A stretch of DNA of 64,000 bases from positions 62,001-126,000 of the forward strand of contig NZ_JAUSVX010000009.1 in NCBI RefSeq assembly GCF_030814995.1, written 5' to 3'. This stretch comes from Labrys wisconsinensis. GTDB lineage: Bacteria; Pseudomonadota; Alphaproteobacteria; Rhizobiales; Labraceae. The number at the start of each line of letters is the position of its first letter. Positions within the stretch are counted from its first letter, which is position 1. Both the position numbers and the translations under genes were made by a program. The notes beneath the pieces were generated by a model, which saw nothing but the letters and a program-made list of their open reading frames with translations, was not told the origin of the DNA and ran no database searches. This document shows, in pieces, positions 8,917-17,629 of the stretch.

Positions 8917-8954
8917 GGCCTGCCTGAACTATGGTGGGCCGCAGGCCCGAATGA

Positions 8955-9270
8955 AGTGGAGGCTTCTGTTGCCAGGTGCCTCCGAACCCCGCCTTACGGT
9001 GCTACCCGGAAGGACTTCTTTTCGGTCTAGTTACCGCTTACGCGGCAACCGCAACCGGAGCATAGTTGTCGTTGGCAACTATAATTTCGGCCCGATAACG
9101 GCGGAACCATGCCGGGCAAAAGCCCACCCTTTACACCCTCGTCGATCCTGTTTCGCCCCCGCCGCAGCCCGCCGGTGCGGCAGGGCTGGGGTGGAGGCGC
9201 CGGGTACTGCCCCCGGGTCCGATAGGCTTATTACGGTAGTCGTTTATCACCATAGCCGGCTGGGCCGGCG
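8955..9270 (-). ncRNA. ssrA: tmRNA, circularly permuted two-piece alphaproteobacterial type
   Basis: Read on the minus strand, the acceptor piece comes first. It ends near 9190 with a T-arm CCGGG-GGCAGTA-CCCGG and CGCCTCC followed by ACC. After an intervening segment (about 9189-9161) the coding piece begins at about 9160 with GGGGGCGAAACAGGATCGACG, the tmRNA 5' signature. GGGGGCG pairs with CGCCTCC to rebuild the 7-bp acceptor stem. The tag frame GCC AAC GAC ... GCG TAA at 9076-9038 encodes ANDNYAPVAVAA, a typical alpha tag ending in small hydrophobic residues for ClpX. The outer ends are approximate; a GGAGGC/GCCTCC hairpin at 8982-8958 may mark the 3' end. It rescues stalled ribosomes. Confidence 0.93.
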
Positions 9271-9275
9271 CACCG

Positions 9276-9281
9276 AATATA
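9276..9281 (-). promoter_or_regulatory. putative -10 box of ssrA
   Basis: TATATT on the minus strand lies just upstream of the inferred tmRNA acceptor piece. It stands out from the surrounding GC-rich DNA. A weak T-rich stretch (CTTTTT) lies about 17 bp further upstream as a possible -35. Confidence 0.45.
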
Positions 9282-9498
9282 GTCATGGACGGACGGAGAA
9301 AAAAGAGCGGATTTGCCTCTTTCCCGCTTCCGCGCCGCCCAGCATGCACTATCTGACGACAAGGCCCGGCCGCCACGCGCGGCACGGCCCCGGCGGGCGC
9401 CGGGCGCGGCCCTGGTCGGACCGCATCCTTGCGACGCCGCCCCTGGGTGCCGCTCCGATTCCGACCGCCGCCTCCCCCGATCGCCGGATGGATTCGCC

Positions 9499-10893
9499 AT
9501 GACCGAAACCCGCACCGAAACCGACAGCTTCGGCCCGATCGCCGTCCCGGCGGACCGCTACTGGGGCGCCCAGACCCAGCGCTCCCTGCAGAATTTCCGC
9601 ATCGGCGAGGAGAAGATGCCGCGCCCGATCGTCCACGCCCTCGGGCTGATCAAGCTGGCGGCGGCACGGGCCAACCGGGCGCTCGGCGCGCTCGACCCGT
9701 CGCTGGCCGACGCGATCGAGGCGGCGGCCCGCGAAGTCGCCGACGGCAAGCTGGACGCGGAGTTCCCCCTGGCGGTGTGGCAGACCGGCTCCGGCACGCA
9801 GAGCAACATGAACGCCAACGAGGTGATCGCCAACCGCGCCATCGAGCAGCTCGGCGGCACGCTCGGCTCCAAGACGCCGATCCACCCGAACGACCACGTC
9901 AATCGCGGCCAGTCGTCCAACGACACGTTCCCGACCGCCATGCACGTGGCGGCGGCGATGGAGATCCATGGGCGCCTCCTGCCGCAGCTCGAGGCGCTGC
10001 ATCGCACCCTGGACGCCAAGGCCGTCGCCTTCGCCGGGATCATCAAGATCGGCCGCACCCATCTCCAGGATGCGACTCCGCTGACGCTCGGCCAGGAATT
10101 CTCCGGCTATGCCGCCCAGGTCGAGAACGGCATCCGGCGCGCCCGGCAGGCGCTGGAGGAGCTGATGCCGCTCGCCCAGGGCGGCACCGCGGTCGGCACC
10201 GGCCTCAACACGAAGACCGGCTTTGCCGAGCGCATCGCCGCCGAGCTCGCCGGGCTGACCGGCCTGCCCTTCCGCACGGCGGCCAACAAGTTCGAGGCGC
10301 TGGCGACGCATGATGCGATCGTCGCCGCCCACGGTGCCCTCAACACCCTGGCGGTCGGCCTGTTCAAGATCGCCAACGACATCCGCCTGCTCGGCTCGGG
10401 GCCGCGGGCCGGCATCGGCGAGCTCGTGCTGCCGGAAAACGAGCCGGGATCCTCGATCATGCCGGGCAAGGTCAATCCGACGCAGTGCGAAGCCATGACC
10501 ATGGTCTGCACCCGGGTGTTCGGCAACCACGCCGCCGTGACCTTCGCCGGCAGCCAGGGGCACCTGGAGCTCAACGTCTACAAGCCGGTGATCGCCGACG
10601 CGGTGCTGCAGTCGGTTCGCCTGCTCGCCGACGCGGCCGACAGCTTCCGCGAGCATTGCCTCGAAGGGCTTGCCGCCGACGAGGCCCGCATCGGCGATCT
10701 GATGTCGCGCTCCCTGATGCTGGTGACGGCGCTCGCCCCGGTGGTCGGCTACGACAATGCCGCGCGCATCGCCAAGCAGGCGCATCACAACGGCACCACG
10801 CTGCGCGAAGAGGCGCTCGGCTCCGGCCTGGTCGACGCCGCCACCTTCGACGCGACGGTCGATGCCGCGCGCATGATCCAGCCCGATGCCTGA
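9499..10893 (+). CDS. fumC: fumarate hydratase, class II
   Basis: A 464-residue, full-length, oxygen-stable fumarase of the citric acid cycle (fumarate + water to L-malate), cytosolic homotetramer. Diagnostic segments are [21 protein letters not shown] near residue 95 and the fumarase/aspartase signature [11 protein letters not shown] at about 317-327. The start is ATG 9499 ([23 protein letters not shown]), which matches the family N-terminus; a longer in-frame extension to 9313 would intrude on the ssrA promoter region. No obvious ribosome-binding site is seen. The tmRNA gene is divergent upstream and two small conserved proteins follow. Confidence 0.97.
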   Translation: MTETRTETDSFGPIAVPADRYWGAQTQRSLQNFRIGEEKMPRPIVHALGLIKLAAARANRALGALDPSLADAIEAAAREVADGKLDAEFPLAVWQTGSGTQSNMNANEVIANRAIEQLGGTLGSKTPIHPNDHVNRGQSSNDTFPTAMHVAAAMEIHGRLLPQLEALHRTLDAKAVAFAGIIKIGRTHLQDATPLTLGQEFSGYAAQVENGIRRARQALEELMPLAQGGTAVGTGLNTKTGFAERIAAELAGLTGLPFRTAANKFEALATHDAIVAAHGALNTLAVGLFKIANDIRLLGSGPRAGIGELVLPENEPGSSIMPGKVNPTQCEAMTMVCTRVFGNHAAVTFAGSQGHLELNVYKPVIADAVLQSVRLLADAADSFREHCLEGLAADEARIGDLMSRSLMLVTALAPVVGYDNAARIAKQAHHNGTTLREEALGSGLVDAATFDATVDAARMIQPDA

Positions 10894-11006
10894 GCGATGG
10901 CGCGGTTGCGCGCCGGCCGCGCCAGGGCCTATCAAGAGGGGCAATGCCGGAACCCGCCACGCGTCGGGCCGGTGCTTCCTCCACGCGGCCGTGAAGGAGT
11001 GAATGC

Positions 11007-11195
11007 ATGACCACCGTGGTCAATCTTCGCAGCGTGCGCAAGGCGAAGGCGCGCGAGGCGCGCGAAAGCCTGGCGGCCGAGAACCGGCTGAAGCACGGGC
11101 AGCCCCGCGCCGCGCGCGAGAAGGCGCAGGCAGAGCAGCGCCTGGCGGACGAGCACCTGGACGGGCACCGTCTGGGTGACCGCGCCGAACCGTGA
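11007..11195 (+). CDS. DUF4169 family small protein
   Basis: A 62-residue, highly charged, probably helical protein, recognisable as DUF4169 by VNLRSVRKAKAREARESLAAENRLKHG. AAGGAG sits seven bases before the ATG. It overlaps the next gene by GTGA, so the two are translationally coupled. This pair next to fumC is common in alphaproteobacteria. Function is unknown. Confidence 0.85.
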   Translation: MTTVVNLRSVRKAKAREARESLAAENRLKHGQPRAAREKAQAEQRLADEHLDGHRLGDRAEP

Positions 11196-11419
11196 CGGCC
11201 CCCATGAAGAGCAAGGTCGTCAAGCGATCGATCGTCATCACCGGACACAAGACCAGCGTCTCGCTGGAGGACGCGTTCTGGGAGGCCCTGAAGGCCATCG
11301 CCGAAGAGCAGGACAAGACGCTCTCCGATCTCGTCGCCGAGATCGACGCCACGCGGGCCCAGGGCAACCTGTCCTCCGCCATCCGCCTGTTCGTGCTGGA
11401 GAACGTGCGCCGCCGCTGA
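11192..11419 (+). CDS. ribbon-helix-helix domain protein (RHH_4)
   Basis: A 75-residue protein starting with GTG at 11192, overlapping the DUF4169 stop. The pattern KRSIVITGHKTSVSLEDAFWEALKAIAEEQDKTLSDLVAEID fits a ribbon-helix-helix fold: a short beta strand with basic residues, then two helices. RHH proteins dimerise to bind DNA, but whether this subfamily regulates genes is not established. Confidence 0.85.
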   Translation: MTAPMKSKVVKRSIVITGHKTSVSLEDAFWEALKAIAEEQDKTLSDLVAEIDATRAQGNLSSAIRLFVLENVRRR

Positions 11420-11424
11420 AGCGT

Positions 11425-11531
11425 TTTGCGATTTGGCGGAATCGCCAGGAATCGCAAAGGCTCATCGCAAAGACGCGTCGAAACAAAGAATTGGAGCACG
11501 GCAGCGTTTCCACCCAAACGCGCCTTGCTCT
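11425..11531 (-). repeat. dispersed intergenic repeat family, copy A
   Basis: Read on the minus strand it starts AGAGC, continues through GTGGAAACG and CTCCAATTCTTTGTTTCGACGC, and ends in a hairpin with outer arms TTTGCGATT/AATCGCAAA and inner TGGCG/CGCCA. The same order of blocks occurs at 19173-19262. It looks like a diverged member of the palindrome-ended intergenic repeats common in rhizobia. Confidence 0.6.
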
Positions 11532-11625
11532 AAGCAGGTTCTCCCGAACCTGCTTACACTTTAATAGCCTGAGCAGCATTGATTTTGCATGGAGAATGCA
11601 AAATCAATTCGTGGCTTCAGCCACG
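11531..11625. repeat. run of three perfect hairpins
   Basis: Three hairpins stand in a row: TAAGCAGGTTC/GAACCTGCTTA (11 bp, loop TCCC, 11531-11556); ATTGATTTTGCAT/ATGCAAAATCAAT (13 bp, 5-nt loop, 11578-11608); and CGTGGC/GCCACG (11610-11625). They lie between the convergent RHH and AsmA genes. They may act as a bidirectional terminator or be repeat debris; the AT-rich second hairpin is compositionally foreign. Confidence 0.6.
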
Positions 11626-11650
11626 GGAAGCTGCTTAGGCGCTCGGCCGC

Positions 11651-14600
11651 TCACCCCCCCGGCGAGGGGCTCGCCGGCGCCGGAGGCCTAGCCTCGATCG
11701 CCGGGAAGTGCGGCAGCGGCACGGGCTGGGTGGCGCCGACCGGCGGAATGGCGGTCGGCGGGACGGCCAGGGATGGCGTCTGCGGCGCGGCCGGAGCGGT
11801 CGGTGCGGCCGGTGGCTGCGCCAGGGTCGGCGTCGTCAGCGGCAAGGTCGGCGGCGCGGGCTGGCGCGGCTGCTCGGCCGCCCGGGCGTCGTCGAGCCGC
11901 TTCTGCGCCTCGGCGGCCTTGCGAGCCTCCTCCGCCTTGCGGGCCTCGTCGGCCGCGCGCTGGGCGTCGACGAGCTTCTGCATGCGTGCGGCCTCGGCCC
12001 GCCGCGCATCCTCCAGCGCCTTGTCGCGCGCCTGCTTCTCGGCTTCCAGCGCTTCCAGCTTCTTGGCCTCCTGCTCCGCCGCCCGGACGGTCAGCCATGC
12101 CGTCAGGGACGACACGTCGACCTGGCGGCGCAGGGCGTCCAGCGGCCCGCCGATCGAGACCTGGATCGCCGGCGGCGGCCCGCCGAAGCCGTCGGAGGGC
12201 GCGGCCGGAGCCAGGAGCAGGTCCGCCTTCGCCGTCATGGCCGAGAGGTCGAGCGCGCCCGACAGCGAGACGCCGGTGGTCGCCCCCCGCGCCGTGGTGG
12301 TGGCGAGCCGCAGCACGCCGCCCGCCAGGCTGAGGGAGCCGCCGATATCGCCGAGCGGCAGCGGCGCCTGGGCGAGGCTCTGCTCGAACAGCGGCCGCAC
12401 GCGCCCGAGCTCGGGGGCCAGCCCTCCGTCCACGGCCGCGACCGTGGTGCCGAAGGCGGTTTCGGACAGGCGCGGCAGGCGCGGCTGATGCAGCGCCACC
12501 GTGCCGCCGCCGGTCAGGGAGGTGACCAGCGCCGCCGGCGTCGGCCCCGTCCCCTGCACGTCGGCGCTGAGGTCGAGGCGGCCGCTGACCTCCCGCGTGT
12601 CGAGCGCCGCGCCGGCGAGGGCGACGCTGCCGGTCAGCGCCGCCTGCTGGGCGGCCCGCGAATAGCGCAGCGACGCGCTCAGCACGCCGCCGCCGAGCTT
12701 GGCCTTCAGGCCGTCGATGCTGACCGCGCCCGGCTCCAGCGTCAGGACCGCCCGCGCCTCGGTCGCCGCCGGCAGCCGCGGCGAGAGCACCAGGCTGTCG
12801 GCGGTCAGCGCCAGCTGTCCGGTCACCCCGTCGAGCGCGCCGGCCCCGAACGGCGTGCCGGACCAGACCGAGCCGGAGGACGGCGAGGCGAGAAGGTCGC
12901 TGCCGGTGGCCAGCGAGCCGAGCTGCAGCGCGTCGGCGGTCTGCAGGTTGAGCCGTCCCTCGACCCTGACCGGCGAGGCCGGCGTACCCGGCGAGCCCGG
13001 CGAGCTTAGCGAGCCTGGCGAGCCCGGTGTGATCGCGATCGCGCCGGCCAGCGGCACGCCGAACATCGCGCCGGTGAGGTCGTCGAGAACGAGGCGCCCC
13101 TTGGTGGCGCGGAAACCCGTGTCGATCTCGGCGACGTCGCCGGGCAGAACCCCGGGCAGCGCCACGCCGAAGAGCTGGGCCGGCGCGAGCACGTCGTTCG
13201 ACTGCGCCCTCACCCGGCCGTCGACGGCCGGCGTCGTGGTGAGGCCCGTGGCCTTGCCGCTGCCCTGCAGGCCGATCCCGGCACCGTCGAAGGAGGCGCT
13301 CCAGCGGGCCGGCCCCTCGAGCGGGCCGGCGAGCGCCGCCTGGAAGGTGGAGCGGCCCGGAATCGTCAGCGGCAGGGGCGAGAGGCCGATCTGGCGCAGC
13401 AGCTTGACCACGTCGAGGCTGTCGGCCCTCAGCCGCGCGTCCAGGTCGGGCCGGGCGGCGTCGCCGGTGAGGTCCAGCGAGAACTGCGTCACCGTGCCGC
13501 CGAGCTTGCCGTCGAGGGTGACGCGCCGGTCGGCACCGAAGGAGACGACGATGTCGGCCCGCGTCGGCGACAGCTCCGGCGCGCGCTCGGCGAAGGCGTC
13601 GAGCAGCCCGGCCGGCAGGGGACTGCGCCTGAGCGCCGTGGCCAGGCCCGTCAGGTCGCTACCATCCACCGCGACGCGGATCTCGCCCTGCGGCACCGCG
13701 CCGATATTGTCGATGCGGCCGTTGGCGTGCAGGCTGGTGCCGCCGAGATCGTCGACGACGACGTCCTCCAGCACCACCAGCTTGCCGCCGACCTTGACGC
13801 GGCCGCTGGCGGTCTTGGCTTCGACCCCGGCGAGGGCGAGGGATTCGGCCGAGAGCGTGACGTCGACCTCGGAGAAGGCGGAGGAGGCGCCCGGCAGCAG
13901 CGCTGCGGCCGACGGCAGGAGATCGAGATCCAGCCGCTTGGCCGTCAGGTCGGCCTCGACCCGCCCGGCATCGCTGTCGGGCGCCAGCCGCGCCCAGAGC
14001 AGCCGGCCCTGCACGGTGGCATCGTCGATGGCGAGTCTGAGCTTGGACAGCGACACCGAGTCGCCGTCGGCGGTGACGGCGGTATCAAGGTCGAGACGCC
14101 GCGCCGCGTTCGGCGCGGTGACGCGGTCGACGCCCTGCATCCAGGCCAGCAGGCTCGAAGCCTGGCGCGCGTGCAGCGACATGGTGCCGGCGAAGCGCTC
14201 CTTGCCGTCGACGGACTGCACATCGCCGGCAAGCGAGAGCCGCCCCTGCCCCGGCAGGCCGGCCTGGAGGCCAGTGATGCTCCAGGCCGTGCCGTCGGAG
14301 TGCAGCTCGGCCGTGACGTCCTGCAGGAGCTGGCCGCCGAGCATCACCCCCTGGGCCTTGAGGGCGATGACGGCGGGAACGGCCGTGACCGCGACCGCGG
14401 GAAGCGCCTCCTTCAGGCGCCGCAGCGCCGCCAGCGGCGCAATGCCGCGCTCCGGCGTCGCGCCCGCGAAGCGGTCGAGATCGACCTGCATTGCGGCGAG
14501 CCGGGCGTCGAGGCGCGTGTCCTTGCCGATCGCCATCTCGGCGGTGCCGGTCAGCTTCAGAGCGCGCTCGTCCGGCCCGATCTGGACCGCGACATTGTCG

Positions 14601-15415
14601 GCGGTCATGGCGGCCGCCGTCAGCGTCATATGGGCCGCCAGCGTCCAGGGCTCCTCGGGCGGCGCCTTGTCGCCGCGCATGTCGACGGGGATGCGGGCGA
14701 GCGTGCCGATGCCCTCGAAGGCCGGGCGCCCCTCCTGCATCCGGATCGCGCCGTCGAAATCCAGGGTGAGCGGACGGTCGGCCGGCACCAACGTCGCCTT
14801 GATCGTCAGCCCGCGCTCGCTCGCCGCGCCGGTGGCGATCTTCAGCGTGTGCGGCACGCCGGCGATCTGCAGGCCGCCCTCGGCCTTGAACGGCCCCGAC
14901 AGCGACCGAGCCTCGCCGACCAGGCGCAGGCCGTCCACCGTGAGCTCCTGCCCGGAGGCGGGATCGGCAAAGTGGATCGAGCCGTCCTGCACCTCGAAGC
15001 TGTCGATCGAGGCCGCGCCCGGCGCGGCCTGGTGCGACAGGGGCTGGATCCGGCCGTCCGGGCCTGCCGTCATGGTCAGCTTCGGGCTGGTCAGCACCAG
15101 GTTGGAGAGCTCGAAGTCGCCGCGCAGCAGCGCGGTGAGGCTGAGATCGCCATCCACGCCCTCGACGGTGAGCTGCGTGGTGCCGCCGGGCTCGCCGATC
15201 GATACGCGGTGCAGCGACAGCCAGGGCTGCGGCAGAACATGCGCCTCCACCGCCCCCTCGATCCGCACCGGAACGCCGAGATGGTCCGTCAATCGCTGCG
15301 CGATGGTCTCGCGCCAATTGTTCCAATCGACATAGAGCGGCGCGGCGAACAGAGCCGCAAACGCCACGATCAGCAAAAAACCGACAACGGTGAGCGCCTC
15401 GCGCACGCCGGACAT
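11651..15415 (-). CDS. AsmA family protein
   Basis: A giant 1254-residue envelope protein. Residues 1-30 form one membrane anchor (GVREALTVVGFLLIVAFAALFAAPLYVDWNNWR) followed by the AsmA N-terminal domain (ETIAQRLTDHLGVPVRIEGAVEAHVLPQPW). A long beta-rich repetitive periplasmic region follows, as expected of AsmA/TamB-type bridge proteins that affect outer-membrane lipid transport. The end is a charged coiled coil rich in Glu, Ala, Lys and Arg, then a Pro/Ala-rich tail of about 80 residues. A Ser-Pro-Gly low-complexity insert lies at 12990-13027. The start MSGVREAL is preferred because the membrane anchor follows directly; an upstream extension to 15550 is basic and unlike the family. Confidence 0.9.
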   Translation of the reverse strand: MSGVREALTVVGFLLIVAFAALFAAPLYVDWNNWRETIAQRLTDHLGVPVRIEGAVEAHVLPQPWLSLHRVSIGEPGGTTQLTVEGVDGDLSLTALLRGDFELSNLVLTSPKLTMTAGPDGRIQPLSHQAAPGAASIDSFEVQDGSIHFADPASGQELTVDGLRLVGEARSLSGPFKAEGGLQIAGVPHTLKIATGAASERGLTIKATLVPADRPLTLDFDGAIRMQEGRPAFEGIGTLARIPVDMRGDKAPPEEPWTLAAHMTLTAAAMTADNVAVQIGPDERALKLTGTAEMAIGKDTRLDARLAAMQVDLDRFAGATPERGIAPLAALRRLKEALPAVAVTAVPAVIALKAQGVMLGGQLLQDVTAELHSDGTAWSITGLQAGLPGQGRLSLAGDVQSVDGKERFAGTMSLHARQASSLLAWMQGVDRVTAPNAARRLDLDTAVTADGDSVSLSKLRLAIDDATVQGRLLWARLAPDSDAGRVEADLTAKRLDLDLLPSAAALLPGASSAFSEVDVTLSAESLALAGVEAKTASGRVKVGGKLVVLEDVVVDDLGGTSLHANGRIDNIGAVPQGEIRVAVDGSDLTGLATALRRSPLPAGLLDAFAERAPELSPTRADIVVSFGADRRVTLDGKLGGTVTQFSLDLTGDAARPDLDARLRADSLDVVKLLRQIGLSPLPLTIPGRSTFQAALAGPLEGPARWSASFDGAGIGLQGSGKATGLTTTPAVDGRVRAQSNDVLAPAQLFGVALPGVLPGDVAEIDTGFRATKGRLVLDDLTGAMFGVPLAGAIAITPGSPGSLSSPGSPGTPASPVRVEGRLNLQTADALQLGSLATGSDLLASPSSGSVWSGTPFGAGALDGVTGQLALTADSLVLSPRLPAATEARAVLTLEPGAVSIDGLKAKLGGGVLSASLRYSRAAQQAALTGSVALAGAALDTREVSGRLDLSADVQGTGPTPAALVTSLTGGGTVALHQPRLPRLSETAFGTTVAAVDGGLAPELGRVRPLFEQSLAQAPLPLGDIGGSLSLAGGVLRLATTTARGATTGVSLSGALDLSAMTAKADLLLAPAAPSDGFGGPPPAIQVSIGGPLDALRRQVDVSSLTAWLTVRAAEQEAKKLEALEAEKQARDKALEDARRAEAARMQKLVDAQRAADEARKAEEARKAAEAQKRLDDARAAEQPRQPAPPTLPLTTPTLAQPPAAPTAPAAPQTPSLAVPPTAIPPVGATQPVPLPHFPAIEARPPAPASPSPGG

Positions 15416-15601
15416 TCCTCTTGAGCCTGGAGACTTCCGACATGACCCCATCGGGGCCGCCGGGTCAAACACAGAAGCCGATTTTTGTTTGACGCAGAGG
15501 TGCTCCACGTCAAAAAAATTTTGCGCAGCTGCGCTACGGGGAGGGAACATCCCGAAACGAACGACGTTCCCCGTATGCCCACCTCTTCGGCCGGTGCAAT
15601 C

Positions 15602-15904
15602 ATGTCACGTCAACTCAGATCCAGATTCGCGCTTGCGACCATGGTCGTCGTTGGCGCGGGCGTCGCTTTGTTCGTCGGGGGAGCATTCCGTGCGCCGCAG
15701 ATCGCGCCGACGCGCGTCGCCGCCGCCGACGGCCTGATCCTGCATTCCATCGAGGGCGGCGTGCAGGCCAGCGGCTATATCGACGGCAGGCCTGTGCCCT
15801 CCGGGTTGAAAATGCCGATCGTGATCCGCTGGAAGCCGCGCGACCAGACGGTGCCGGTGGACAAGGGAACCGAGACCAGGGCCTCGCTCCTGCCTGCCCC
15901 GTAG
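15602..15904 (+). CDS. hypothetical small secreted or membrane-anchored protein
   Basis: A 100-residue protein not recognised as a family. Residues 1-30 have a basic N-terminus (MSRQLRSR) and a hydrophobic stretch (FALATMVVVGAGVALFVGG), so it is a signal peptide or single membrane anchor. The rest is a short beta-like region with VIRWKPRDQTVPVDKG. It is divergent from the AsmA gene, with no strong ribosome-binding site; a longer in-frame extension begins at 15485. Moderately credible as a gene. Confidence 0.5.
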   Translation: MSRQLRSRFALATMVVVGAGVALFVGGAFRAPQIAPTRVAAADGLILHSIEGGVQASGYIDGRPVPSGLKMPIVIRWKPRDQTVPVDKGTETRASLLPAP

Positions 15905-15964
15905 CGGCGGGCCGGCGTCCGCCGCGGCATGACGGCTCGTTCGAGACGGCCGGTTGCGCGATAA

Positions 15965-16030
15965 CCCGCTACGCGGGCCGCGCGACAATCGGCTACGCCG
16001 ATTGCGCGGGGATGATCCGCTCCGCGGATC
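15965..16030. repeat. three consecutive short hairpins with 3-nt loops
   Basis: CCCGC-TAC-GCGGG (15965-15977), AATCGGC-TAC-GCCGATT (15987-16003) and GATCCGC-TCC-GCGGATC (16014-16030) follow each other. They lie between the small protein gene and the convergent FAD-oxidase gene, whose stop codon overlaps the last hairpin. They can form in RNA of either strand, so a bidirectional terminator is possible although no T-run is present. Confidence 0.6.
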
Positions 16031-17441
16031 ACGCTGGGATGATCTTGCCCGGGTTCATGATGTCGTCGGGGTCGAGGGCCTGCTTGACCGCCCGCATCAT
16101 GTCGAGCGCGGGCCGGCCGTGCTCCTCCATGAGGTATTTCCTCTTGGCCTGGCCGACGCCGTGCTCGCCGGTGCAGGTGCCTTCCATGGCGATGGCCCGG
16201 TGCACCAGCCGCTCCAGGAAGGCCTTGCACACCGCCACCTCCTCGGCGTCCGCCATGTCGATCAGCGGCTGCACGTGGAAGTTGCCGTCGCCGACATGGC
16301 CGACGATCGGGGCAATGAGGCCGGTCGCCTCGATGTCGCGGCTCGTCGCCTCGACGCATTCGGCCAGGCGCGAGATCGGCACGCACACATCGGTCGGCAC
16401 GCTGCGCGCGCCGGGCCTCAGCGTGGTCACGGCCCAATAGGCGTTGTGGCGCGCCGTCCACAGCCGCGAGCGATCCTCGGCCTTGGTCGCCCATTCGAAC
16501 GGCCCGCCCTCGAACTCGGCGGTGATCTCGCCGAACCGCTCCGCCTGCTCGGCCACGCCCGCCGAGGTGCCGTGGAACTCGACGAACAGCATCGGCGTCT
16601 CCGGCAGGGAGAGCTGGGAATAGGCGTTGCTGGCGCGCACCATCAGGGGATCGAGGAGCTCGATCCGCGCCACCGGCAGGCCGGTCTGGATGGTCAGGAT
16701 CACCGCGTCGCAGGCCGCCTTCACCGACGGGAACGGGCAGATCCCGGCCGCGACCGCCTCGGGAATGCCGTGCAGCTTCAACGTCAACTCGGTGATGATG
16801 CCGAGCGTGCCTTCGGCGCCGACGAGGAGGCGCGTCAGGTCGTAGCCGGACGAGCTCTTGCGGGCCCGCCGGGCGGTATGGACCACCTCGCCGTTGGGCA
16901 GCACCGCGGTCAGCGACAGCACATTGTCCTTCATCGTGCCGTAGCGCACGGCGTTGGTGCCGGAGGCGCGGGTCGAGGCCATGCCGCCGAGCGAGGCGTC
17001 GGCGCCGGGATCGATTGGGAAGAACAGGCCACGGTCGCGCAGATGCTCGTTGAGCGCCTTGCGCGTCACGCCGGGCTGCACCACGACGTCGAGGTCCTCG
17101 GCATGCACGGCCACGACCGACGTCATCATCGACATATCGACCGACAGGCCGCCGTACGGAGCGTTGACGTGCCCCTCGAACGAGGTGCCGGTGCCGAAGG
17201 GGATCATCGGCACGCGATGGGCGGCGCAGGCCTTGACGATCTCCACCACCTCCTGCGTCGACAGCGGATAGGCGACCGCGTCCGGCGGCTCAGGGTCGAC
17301 CCAGGTCAGCGTGTTGGTGTGCTGCATCCGGACGGCTTCGGTCGTGACGAGGCGATTGCCGAGCAGCGGGGTCAGCGCCGCCAGCACCGGCTCGACCGCA
17401 TCGGCGGTAACACGTTGGCGGCGATGCGTTTTTGTTTCCAT
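16029..17441 (-). CDS. FAD-linked oxidase, GlcD / D-lactate dehydrogenase (cytochrome) type
   Basis: A 470-residue flavoprotein of the VAO/PCMH fold. The N-terminal FAD-binding half includes PFGTGTSFEGHVNAPYGGLSVDMS and DPGADASLGGMASTRASGTNAVRYG. The C-terminal FAD-oxidase domain includes VGHVGDGNFHVQPLID and ends TCTGEHGVGQAKRKYL...DPDDIMNPGKIIPA, all typical of D-2-hydroxyacid dehydrogenases that pass electrons to cytochrome c or quinones. The best guess is D-lactate or a related 2-hydroxyacid. It is monocistronic and divergent from a thioesterase gene. Confidence 0.9.
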   Translation of the reverse strand: METKTHRRQRVTADAVEPVLAALTPLLGNRLVTTEAVRMQHTNTLTWVDPEPPDAVAYPLSTQEVVEIVKACAAHRVPMIPFGTGTSFEGHVNAPYGGLSVDMSMMTSVVAVHAEDLDVVVQPGVTRKALNEHLRDRGLFFPIDPGADASLGGMASTRASGTNAVRYGTMKDNVLSLTAVLPNGEVVHTARRARKSSSGYDLTRLLVGAEGTLGIITELTLKLHGIPEAVAAGICPFPSVKAACDAVILTIQTGLPVARIELLDPLMVRASNAYSQLSLPETPMLFVEFHGTSAGVAEQAERFGEITAEFEGGPFEWATKAEDRSRLWTARHNAYWAVTTLRPGARSVPTDVCVPISRLAECVEATSRDIEATGLIAPIVGHVGDGNFHVQPLIDMADAEEVAVCKAFLERLVHRAIAMEGTCTGEHGVGQAKRKYLMEEHGRPALDMMRAVKQALDPDDIMNPGKIIPA

Positions 17442-17629
17442 GTGTTGCTGTTACCGCTTGAGGCTGGCGAATCTTCGCCTACACTGTCGGCAGTGGGCAG
17501 TTTCGGCAAGCCACGATCGTCGGCGACGGCCCGGAGACGGCCGCGGCGGCAGCGGATCGGGAGGAGTGGCCGGCCATTGTCCACCTCCGTGAAAGTCCGG
17601 CGCTCGCAAACGCCGTGGAGGATTGCCGA

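Noticed and set aside
9061-9500. The tmRNA region first read as small protein frames on both strands.
   Set aside because: The tag frame, T-arm, acceptor stem and GAAACAGGATCGACG signature show a structured RNA; the frames are incidental.
12699-15335. An 878-residue plus-strand open frame.
   Set aside because: Shadow of the AsmA gene: Ser/Arg/Pro-rich, no domain or ribosome-binding site.
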